This document shows positions 55,830 to 64,000 of a DNA stretch of 64,000 nt, one piece after another. Origin of the DNA: Amphibalanus amphitrite (Eukaryota > Arthropoda > Thecostraca > Balanomorpha > Balanidae); assembly GCF_019059575.1 (NCBI RefSeq), contig NW_024882322.1, positions 62,001 to 126,000 of the forward strand, in the 5' to 3' direction. A model generated the notes under the pieces. It saw only the letters and a program-made list of their open reading frames with translations. It did no database searches and was not told the origin of the DNA. Positions within the stretch are counted from its first letter, which is position 1; every line of letters begins with the position of its first letter. The translations under genes and the position numbers were made by a program.

Positions 55830-56511
55830 CCAGTATAGCGCCTTTTGGGGCGACTAACGGAGCGAGCGAGGGGGTGAGTCTTGCACGTGCGAAATTTCGA
55901 GGGGGTACCTCCAACTGACTTGTGCACGGCACCCTACTGACCGGTTTCTAGCGATGTGCCAAATTTGAGCACAATCGGCCCAGCCGTTCTCGAGATCTGG
56001 GAGCGGCACCCTGCACGTGCGCACGTGCAAAATGGGTCCCAACTGACTTGTGCACGGCACCCTACTAACTGGTCCCTAACCGTGTACCAAATTTGAGCGC
56101 CATCGGTCCAGCCGTTCTCGAGATCTGGAAACGACCCCTGCACGTGCGCACGTGCAGCAGCACCCCAACTCTGGCACATGGATATGCAGTGCCTAGTGGG
56201 TGCCTACCTACATGCCAACTTTCAGCGCAATCGGCCAAGTAGTTACCGAGATATTGCAACAATTACAAAACTGACACCTCTTCGTTTTGCACGTGGCACG
56301 TGCATAAGGGGTCACCCACATGCATCGGGAATAGTCCAATACTTGGTAGAAGGAATGAAGCTACCCTACAAAAATTACCGCGTGTAAATCGGTCAAGTGG
56401 TTGCTGAGATATAAGCCTCGCAAAAGCGTCCGCACGGCCGGCCGGCCGCTCATACTCAGAAATTTCCGTTAATCTAAGGAAAGACTCCGCTCGCTTCGCT
56501 CGCTCCGTAAT
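55830..56511 (-). mobile_element. HINE/Helentron-like element, copy 2
   Basis: Nearly identical to 48403-49088 in sequence and layout, with one fewer GGCC step. The flanking sequences differ, so this is a separate insertion and not a segmental duplication. The base following the CTGG 3' end is again T. Confidence 0.78.
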
Positions 56512-56742
56512 CAGTTAATTTCAAAAGTTCCATCTAAACACCGTTTTACCTCGAGATAGACTGTCTTACCCTCTTCCTAGGCCCTACTGGGGGATGTCAG
56601 GACAAACGTCAGGTCACCAGCGCTTATCAAAGGTCAAGTTTTCCCGATTTCGACATCTAGACGAAACGGCATAAAACTCTTTGGCCGTAATGGACATAAT
56701 AGCGCAGTGAAGAACGGCAATTGTTGCGTCTCTTTCACTTAA

Positions 56743-57899
56743 CCCGCGCCGGGCCGGGGGTGTTTGAACACACCCCCCCTGCGGTTTTTCGCAGATATCT
56801 CAAAAACGGCGGCGCGGAGCGCCGCCGTTTTTGGCACACCTGTTTGTGCATCTTTTCCGCACATGTTGTGAAAATTTCAGACCTGGGTCACCTTAGGTCA
56901 GGTCACCAGGTCACGCCAAGTGACCTAACCTCAGAAAAAATAAGAATGCTCGTCATAGCTACACCGATTGATCGATTGCCTTGAAACATAAGAGCAACAT
57001 TATCTATAAAGTGTATATCTCAGAATTTTGATATCGGTGACCTAAGGTCAGGTCAATTTTGCGACCTTTCCATTATAAGTCAATGGGAGAAAATTGAAAA
57101 TCGTCTGTTTTGCACGAACGCTATTCTAGACACTCTCAAACATCGAGATGTAGGTAAAATGGACACACTGAACCGGAAAATGGCAACTGTGACCCCTCGT
57201 TATGTCCCCGAGGTCATCTCAGGTCACGAACAGAATCTAACAGTTTTTCGCTAATAACTTCTGCTAGAGACGTGCTAGAGCGCTGAAAACGCCTTAGATG
57301 TGTTCGGCTCGACGTTGCGGATCGACTGATATGCAACATGACCTTTTCCGGGCAGGTCATGACCTTGACCTAAGGTCAAATTTTCAAGTTGACCTTTCAA
57401 GGTCAAATTATAGTTCATTCGACGCGTCTCGACGAGAGGAACACGATGGTGGCAACAGTAATGTCATGACTCTTTTGAGTCAAAAGTTATTGTCGAAAAA
57501 ACGTTTTTCGTAAAAACGGCTATTTTTGGAGTTTTTGCCCTCTGAAGGCTAAACCGTTGACCTGAGGTCAAATCTGAGAACATAACTCAGAAAGGTCTGT
57601 AAAAGGGCTATCGAATGCGCTTTTCCGCGGCGCTGTAGCTCTATCGGTTCCCGAGATAGCCGTTGGCAGTTTCTGAAATGTTGAAATAGTGGACATTTGA
57701 CCTTTGGTGACATCTGGTGACCTGACCTTTGACCTGACCAAAAAAATGACCGAAGTGTTTTCGTCCTTATTTTGGACGTTCTTTCGATTGCCGCTTACCG
57801 CGTGTCGCTACGTGGCCCAGGAGCCGAGTTAGAAGGGGGGGGGGTGTTCAGACACCCCCCGGCCCGGCGCGGAATCTCAGAGCACCGGCCCGGCGCGGG
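56743..57899. mobile_element. Family-1 TTAA element, complete reference copy
   Basis: TTAA at 56739-56742 and 57900-57903. A end on the left (tag GGGCCG), B end on the right (CGGCCC twice). Hairpin cores TGTTTGAACACA and GTGTTCAGACAC. The middle shows the uninterrupted CATTATAAGTCAATGGG. 1,157 bp, no transposase. Confidence 0.92.
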
Positions 57900-57903
57900 T
57901 TAA

Positions 57904-58529
57904 GATGCGCTCAGATTAGACCTAAAAGGGTTCGAACTCCAGAGGGGAAAATCTAGCAAAATATAGAGTAGTTTTGCGAGAACCGTTTTCCTCCAATGAA
58001 GTTTGACACAATCACCCTGAATGTCAGTGCACTACCATTGCGCTTCTCTCAAGACACGTCAAACTAACCTAAAGGGGTGAGGGGGCGGCTGTTGGGCGTC
58101 CAGGCGGCCCCAATAGGACGCAGGTTTATCGTGATTTCATGGCGCTGGTAGCAATAGGAATGCTGGATGATGGCGATCATGGGGATGAGCTCAATATCTC
58201 TCTGAGAAATGGTCGTTTATTTTTCGTGATCGTGATTCTGCTGTTGCATCAGGCGGAGGGTGATGGAGCCACTGGGGTGGCAACTCCCCGACAAACACTT
58301 CTCGGGAGGCGAGCAGGGGCGAGAACAGGATGGGCGCCATCCAGCCTGCACGATCATCAGAACATCGGGGTCTCGGCCGCGGCCGCGGCCGAACCGGTGG
58401 GGCAGGGGACAGAGCGGTGCGGCGTTAAGATGAGAGAAGGTTTAAAGGTAAACGGTGTTTTAATTTATACTGTCGGGAGACGACAGAAAAAACTTCAACT
58501 ATGGCATTATTCGCTGGTCAACTTCTTAA
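57904..58529. other. No gene supported
   Basis: A 138-codon frame starts at 58139 but has no recognisable domain and mixed composition. It is left uncalled. Confidence 0.35.
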
Positions 58530-58860
58530 AATTTGTAGAAAAAGACATAGGATAATTCAGTTTTTCCTGACCAAGAGCAGGTACGGGGACCCGCAGTTGC
58601 TACTGTACAGCGACCCTGAGTAAATTGTCCCAGCACCCTCACAGGGAACAACGATAAGCTGCCACAGGGCACGCACAGAAAACCTCAGCAGCTGTTGTAC
58701 AGGGACCGGCAGTCGATATCAATGCTTTCGGTTGTTACTGGACAGGACAGACGGCTAGAGTTGGGGTTCGTGTACAGAAGCAACTGCGGGTCCCAGTACC
58801 TAAATCTCTTGGGCAGGTAAAATAAGTGATCCATATGCATTTTTTTTTTTCTACAAATCG
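58530..58860. repeat. Inverted duplication with a candidate terminal exon
   Basis: About 90 bp at 58530-58620 is repeated in reverse at 58775-58860. Both arms read a TTTGTAGAAAAA stretch, an acceptor-like CCAAGAG…AG, then GTAC…GGGACCCGCAGTTGC. On the minus strand the second arm (58799 to the stop at 58685) encodes YWDPQLLLYTNPNSSRLSCP and then a Cys-containing tail ending LYNSC. On the plus strand the first arm encodes YGDPQLLLYSDPE and stops. The protein-level similarity suggests a real duplicated exon, family unknown. Confidence 0.4.
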
Positions 58861-59373
58861 ACAGATCGAATTCTGTTTCCATGACTTGTCTTTTGTCCAT
58901 TTATAGCATTTGTCTCCCATTCCAAATTTCTGGAAAACAGAGTAAAAGGAATGAGTTGGTATAGGTACGTCCATGAGAAGTAAGACACATTTCCATCTGA
59001 CACAGGCATTTTATATCCGATGGCTAGTGTCTCCCAACCAAACAACCAAAACTGATATCAAAAACATTTAAAACACAGACAAATTATAGAGAAATTTCAA
59101 TAACAGGCTATGTGAAAAAGAGCCCTCCCGACCCTCGCCAGCTCGTCTCACGTGCAGTGTGCGTGCGGGTTGTATGTTTGGCTCGCTGGGAGATACGGGA
59201 ATAGTCGTCAGCGGCTATCCATCTCGAAGGGGCGCCTGTGGCGGCCGGCGGCGTCACCGCCAGACCCGCGCCGCCACAGCGGTTGTCGGCTGGCTGGTAA
59301 CAGGTCACCCGGCCCGACAACGGCCCTGGCCGCGCCGCCGCCAACCAAGCCGGTGGTCATTAGTAGAGGATAG
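58861..59373. other. No gene seen
   Basis: AT-rich, then a GC-rich patch from 59120; no supported features. Confidence 0.4.
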
Positions 59374-59582
59374 AACGGGTCAACGTGGGACAGCGTAGGG
59401 TACCGTGGGACAGAACGGGTCATCGTGGGACAGAACGGGTCACCATGGGACAGGGTAAGGTACCGTGGGACAGAACGGGTCACCGTGGGATAGGGTAAGG
59501 TACCGTGGGACAGACCGGTCACTGAGGGACAGGGTGGTGCACGGTGGGTCAGGGTATGTCACCGTGGGACAGAACGGGTCTC
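59374..59582. repeat. Minisatellite (GGGTCACCGTGGGACAGAAC)
   Basis: About ten diverged units of roughly 20 bp alternate between GGGACAGAACGGGTCACCGT and GGGACAGGGTAAGGTACCGT forms. The frames through it are repetitive. Confidence 0.85.
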
Positions 59583-60413
59583 CCGCAAAAAAAAAATATT
59601 CTGGTCTTTAATGCAAAGTCCTGTTTTTCTTGACGGTAAACCGACAACCTCCATGTGCGTCCTTGGACGAAAAATTCGGATGAGTGGGCGACAATAGCAT
59701 GAATTATTGTCGCACGTAATCAGTTAAAGTCTAGCAGTAAATGTATGCATTCAACACAACATTTGATGAAGAATAAATGCATTGGCATTTCGATTTCGGA
59801 TTCGCTGAAGGCCAGTCCTGCCCCACTGACATTAACTAAATATTGATGCCTATAATAGTTGCTGAACCACTAAGAGATACCAGGGCTCCTTCGCGGTAGC
59901 GATAAGATCATCTCTATCTTGTAAAACGGGCCTCGCTGGACATTCCTATCGATGGTTTACCCTCGGCGACGGCCGCGCGATCACCCACGCAGCGGGCCAG
60001 CCCCGCAACCCTGCGCGGAAAACATTGGCAACAGCTGGGTACGAGCGGTGCCGCGAGGTGAACATGTGAGAGCATTTCTTCAAATAAATATTCTGATCGG
60101 TGACGTCAATGGATGGCACGCGAACAATGTACTGCGTCCAAAATCGAACCCGTCAGGAGCTGTAGCGGTGTGATTGAGCCCAGCCATGTATGTTGGGAGA
60201 TGACCTGACCAGCGCAGGTCCGAAGATATGAACACATCAAGTGGTGTGTGTGTGTTGGGGGGGGGGGGGGGCGTAATCACCCCTATATCAACTCTGCCCC
60301 GGGACCACCTTGCATTGCAACAATCGACAATCGGCGCTGGAAAGATCGTCAATATCTTAAACCATTACGAGACAGCTCCAGTGCCATTTCATTGACGGGA
60401 TCAATAGTAGCTT
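59583..60413. other. No gene seen
   Basis: AT-rich with a short GC patch at 59955-60060 and a G-run at 60258-60271. Confidence 0.4.
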
Positions 60414-60540
60414 ACCCCTGCCGTTCAACAGGAGCTCGCCGCTCGAGGGGTGTTTGAACACCTAATAGGCTTCTAGGACATATAGCGACAAATATACGCG
60501 GTAAATGGCGTTCGGAAGAGCGCCGATAATCATGAAAAGA
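60414..60540. mobile_element. Family-1 B-end fragment
   Basis: Starts TTACCCCTGCC, with hairpin GGGGTGTTTGAACACC and the family block CATATAGCGACA…CGGTAAATGGCGTTCGGAAGAGCG, then breaks off. Confidence 0.6.
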
Positions 60541-60559
60541 CTAAACTTCTGGTAATTTC

Positions 60560-61782
60560 GAGAGTCAGGTCTAAGGACAGGTCAACCGGTAGGCGTCCCA
60601 TCAAAAAGTAGGTGTCCGCCTGCACTACTGACAGCTTCCTAATATGCTGCAAATGCACCAAAACTAATCCTCAAATATTCAAATGGACGCTTAATTTAAA
60701 ATCAGCTAGAAGACCTACCCTCAAAAGTCATAAAATTCGAAACAGTCACCCGAGGTCACCAAAGGTCAATGCTTTGACCTAAGCTTCAAGTGACCTTGAT
60801 AGTCACTATAATGCTTGGGACAAACAGCATTTCAAATAGGTACTGGCACGATTATAATCACAAAAAGTCTAGAAACGCACGGATAATGTGCGCTGACATG
60901 CCGAATCGCAATCCCACAAAGATTTTTCGCAAATAACTCGCGTAAAAAGCGACCGATCGCGACGAAACTTTCAGTATTCTCGCGATGATCAATTTGAAAC
61001 CTACCCTGAAAATGTCATGACCCTGGCCCAAATGACCTTTGACCTGTGACCTACTTTTCGGGACCATGTTTGGCCGGAACCGCGATTCGGCGTATGTCGG
61101 CTCGCATTAGCCGAGCGTTTGCAGTCTTTTCGTGGTTTCAAGTGTTCAAATATGCGTAATATGATATTGGTCCCCTGCATTAGGGTGAGGTCAAGGTCAC
61201 CTGAAGGTCAGGTCAGGTCAGGTCAGGTCATTGACCTTTGATGACCTCGGTTCACTTTTTCGAGTTTTTCAACATGTTTCTAGGCTAGTTTTTGGAGCAA
61301 CCATTTGAACATTTACGAAGTAGTTTTGGTGCCTTCGTAACATGCTACGAAGCTGTCAGAAGCGGTTGACATCTACTACGAATAGGTACCGTACCCGGCA
61401 GGACCTCTACTGGTTGACCTGACCTGACGTGACCCGACCTGGCCTAAATGCATGAAGACATCATCTGTGATCAAAACTAACATAATATGCGTATCAGCAC
61501 CCCGAAAAACCCATGGCAACCACACTTTACGACGTTCTAACAGGTCCCAATTTTCCCGACTTTTGGGTCATTGACCTGACCTCAGAGTTCACCATGTGAC
61601 CTATGACGTTAAAACCGGGTACTGTTTGCTTCGTCTCGTGACGACCTACACGATGGGTTTTTCCGCGAGGCTCTAGCTCAATTAGGGGTCAAACGCGAGG
61701 GGGGTCGACGGGTCGTATCACCCTTTGTCGTATCACCCTTTGTGCTTGTCGAAGGACGCAAGATGGCCTATGCCGGGGAGGG
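60560..61782. mobile_element. Family-3 TTAA elements, two truncated copies joined
   Basis: 60560-60930 matches the inner part of the 34697 copy. At about 60936 a second copy begins within the TTTTCGCAAATAACTCGCG block (as at 63008) and runs to the right end GGGGAGGG and TTAA at 61783-61786. Contains GGTCAGGTCAGGTCAGGTCA at about 61206-61225. Confidence 0.7.
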
Positions 61783-61786
61783 TTAA

Positions 61787-61922
61787 AATCAGGTACCGAT
61801 CGCTGCGACTCGTAACGGCACACACGCTCGCTTTTTCGCGAGGCTCTAGTTCAATTAGAAGGGAGGGGGTGGGTCTACCCCCTCGGCCGGCATATGCAGA
61901 AAACCAATAGGTCCGGCGAGGG
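61787..61922. mobile_element. Family-3 right-end fragment
   Basis: Ends CCAATAGGTCCGGCGAGGG. The sequence next to the end is the complement of the start of the fragment at 18647 (CCCTCGCCGGACCTATTGG), so these two belong to the same tag group. Confidence 0.65.
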
Positions 61923-61977
61923 TGAAAGGTCATTGGGGTCAGTCATAAATATTTAGAGCATGTTTAAAATTCATTAA

Positions 61978-62839
61978 AGGTAGTGTGCCACCTTTGAAAG
62001 ATTTCCCGTTTTATTTTTCCTAGGATAAGAAGCTTCTGTTTTTACCTAATATCGCAAAAAAAAATCAAAAATGGGCCTGGAATAGTGCCTTTTTCGCCTA
62101 AAAGTTTATCGGTTTTTAGATATGTATAACAACTGTAGTGGGCTCACCTGCAAACAGGCGTCGGGCAACAATCGCGAATGCGGCGCACTTGTGACAATAA
62201 GCAAAGGTCATTATAGTGTTACGACCATACGACGTACGGGAATGAGTTATCAGCTGTCTAATTGTAGACAACACAATGTCGAGCCTTAAACTGTAAGCCT
62301 GTATTGGTATTGTTTCTTAAATTTGGCTGTCGAACATTAATTTGTGGTTTGAAATATGATTTTATGTAAAATAATTGATATGAAACAGCCGTCTCTTAAG
62401 TTATGACCCCATTACACCACACGCAAGTGGCAGAAATGACAATGATCAGCTGACGCATTTTTCTTGGCCGAAGTCAGAGCGCGCGGCCCGACGCACCACG
62501 CGTATTTGGAAATTCCGACCTCGACGAGCATCAGAAGCCACCTAACAGGCGTGTTCGAAACCGCAGGAGATGATGATGAACGGGTTTATCGAAACTTGAT
62601 TGGATGAGCCTATCGGTAATAGCGATTTTAGTGTGTGCATTTATTGTTCATAGTGGTGTGAAATGTGGTTGGGGTACGACCGACAACCCGTCGGGGCGAA
62701 TTTCGCACTGGGGTACTCAAAATTTGAAGAATTTAAGACGTTTCCATAAGTTTTGAAGGTATGGATAAGTTCTAAAAATCCGGTTCTCCTTATCCGGGTC
62801 ATTAACTCCATATGGTCCAGGAAAGCTGGCACACTACCT
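61978..62839. mobile_element. TTAA-flanked element with AGGTAGTGTGCCA ends
   Basis: TTAA at 61974-61977 and 62840-62843 with 13-bp inverted repeats AGGTAGTGTGCCA. The 862-bp interior has no transposase and lacks the AGGTCA core and G/C hairpins of families 1-3, so it is a separate family. Confidence 0.65.
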
Positions 62840-62956
62840 TTAACTGGAGGTCACTAAAGTTTCGTCGTAATAGGCCGTTTTTTGCGAGCTATTTGCGAAA
62901 ACGTGAGGGGGGTTTACCGACCCACACACCCCGACCCCGATATATGCGATGGTTTA

Positions 62957-63829
62957 CCCTCGCCCGTATAGGGGGGGGGGGGGGGTCGAACGGACCCCCC
63001 CCATGGTTTTTCGCAAATAACTCGCGTAAAAAGCGGCCGATCGCGACGAAACTTTCAGTACCCTCGCGTTCATCAATTTTACACCTACCCTGAAAACTTC
63101 ATGACCCTGACCCTAATGACCTTTGACCTGTGACCTACTTTTCGAGACCATGTTTGGCCGGAATCGCGATTCGGCGTATGTCGGCTCGCATTAGCCGCGC
63201 GTTTTCAGTCTTTTCGTGGTTTCAAGCGTTCAAACATGTGATAAGATGTTGCCCCCATGCATTAGGGTGGGTGTCAAGGTCACCTGAAGGTCAGGTTAGG
63301 TCATTGACCTTTGATGACCTCGGTTCACTTTTTCGAGTTTTACATGTTTCTAGACCAATTTTTGGAGCTGAATTCGAATTTAGCAACCATATGAACATTT
63401 ACGAAGTAGTTTTGGTGCCTTCGTAACATGTTACGAAGCTGTTAGAGGCGGTTGCCACCTACTACGAATACCCTTACTGGTTGACCTGACCTGACCTGAC
63501 CCGACCTGGCCTAAATGCATGAAGACATCATCTTGATCAAAACTAACATGATATTCGTGATCAGCACCCCGAAAACCCCATAGCAGCCACACTTTACGAC
63601 GTTCTAACAGGTCCCGATTTTCCCGACCTTTGGGTCATTGACCTGACCTGCAAGGTCAACCAATGACCTAGGACCTTAAAATTGGGTACCATCGGCTTCC
63701 TCTCGTCACGGGCAACACGCTCGTTTTTTTCCGCGAAGCTCTAGCTCGAGCAGGGGCGAAACGGCAAGGGGGGGGTCCAACGGACACGTTACACGTTCGC
63801 GGCTGGAAAAACACCAATACGGGCGAGGG
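62957..63829. mobile_element. Family-3 TTAA element, complete
   Basis: TTTA at 62953-62956 and TTAA at 63830-63833. Ends CCCTCGCCCGTATA and its near complement. Hairpin cores GTCGAACGGAC and GTCCAACGGAC. Interior matches 34697 and 60936. 873 bp. Confidence 0.9.
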
Positions 63830-64000
63830 TTAAACCAGCCGTCGATTCAATACAGCGCTATAACTACTACAAACCACCGCCAGCGCAAAAGTAATTATAT
63901 GACGGCACGGCAGACGAAGGATACGGTACCTACCTCGGTGATAGGTAATTGTCCGTGGTCTCGGATACCGGGGTTGTTTTTCAGCATTTCGCGATGTGCG

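Noticed and set aside
57928-57945. GGTTCGAACTCC resembling a tRNA T-loop
   Set aside because: No acceptor, D or anticodon arms could be placed around it.
58139-58555. 138-codon frame
   Set aside because: No recognisable domain or conserved motif; composition resembles its surroundings.

Overview
The window is nuclear DNA from an animal, most likely an arthropod. A crustacean is my best guess, but the sequence does not prove it. The reasons are spliced genes with GT-AG introns, a neuroparsin gene (an arthropod hormone family), an arthropod-type TCAGTT initiator with a TATA-like box 31 bp upstream, a Penelope-like element, a non-LTR retrotransposon and many DNA-transposon remnants. No prokaryotic genes, rRNA or tRNA were seen. 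Most open reading frames over 60 codons are chance frames in GC-rich or repetitive DNA.

Three spliced genes can be supported. (1) 10005-16233 (+) has three exons whose phases fit and encodes a 337-residue secreted protein: signal peptide, PAN/apple-like domain, small Cys knot and a fibrinogen-like C-terminal domain. Its 4.8 kb second intron is built almost wholly from nested transposons. (2) 27636-29646 (+) has two exons and encodes a 72-residue acidic protein starting Met-Gly-Cys (predicted acylation), with three perfect CRE palindromes around its start. (3) 50750-51799 (-) has three exons and encodes a 102-residue, 12-cysteine neuroparsin with a recognisable core promoter. A weaker candidate terminal exon lies in an inverted duplication near 58.6 kb.

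The rest is dominated by transposable elements. The most striking is a set of about 0.8-1.2 kb elements without transposase, flanked by TTAA and ending in CCCGCGCC or CCCTCGCC. They resemble non-autonomous piggyBac-type elements and fall into three families. Each copy carries next to its ends a variable tag of about 6 bp, a G-run/C-run hairpin, and a core rich in AGGTCA/TGACCT. The tags differ between copies but match between the two ends of one copy, and usually one end carries the tag twice. Copies are nested in each other, abut across a single TTAA, and one sits in a pogo-like MITE that shows the empty site.

Other elements are: a Jockey/CR1-like LINE (20.5-26.0 kb, minus strand) split in its endonuclease by a head-to-head Penelope-like element with a 16-bp target duplication and hammerhead-like motifs; three Helentron/HINE-like elements with internal tandem repeats centred on CACGTGCGCACGTGC; hAT MITEs with 8-bp duplications; several TA-duplicating elements; a 284-bp MITE family; minisatellites and long (TA)n and (CT)n tracts.

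Layout: 0-10 kb repeats and a LINE fragment; 10-16.2 kb PAN/fibrinogen-like gene; 17.5-26.6 kb dense transposons; 27.6-29.6 kb small acylated-protein gene; 30-43 kb MITEs and TTAA elements; 43-48 kb mostly featureless; 48.4-52 kb HINE and neuroparsin; 52.3-58 kb nested TTAA elements and a HINE; 58-64 kb inverted duplication, minisatellite and TTAA elements.
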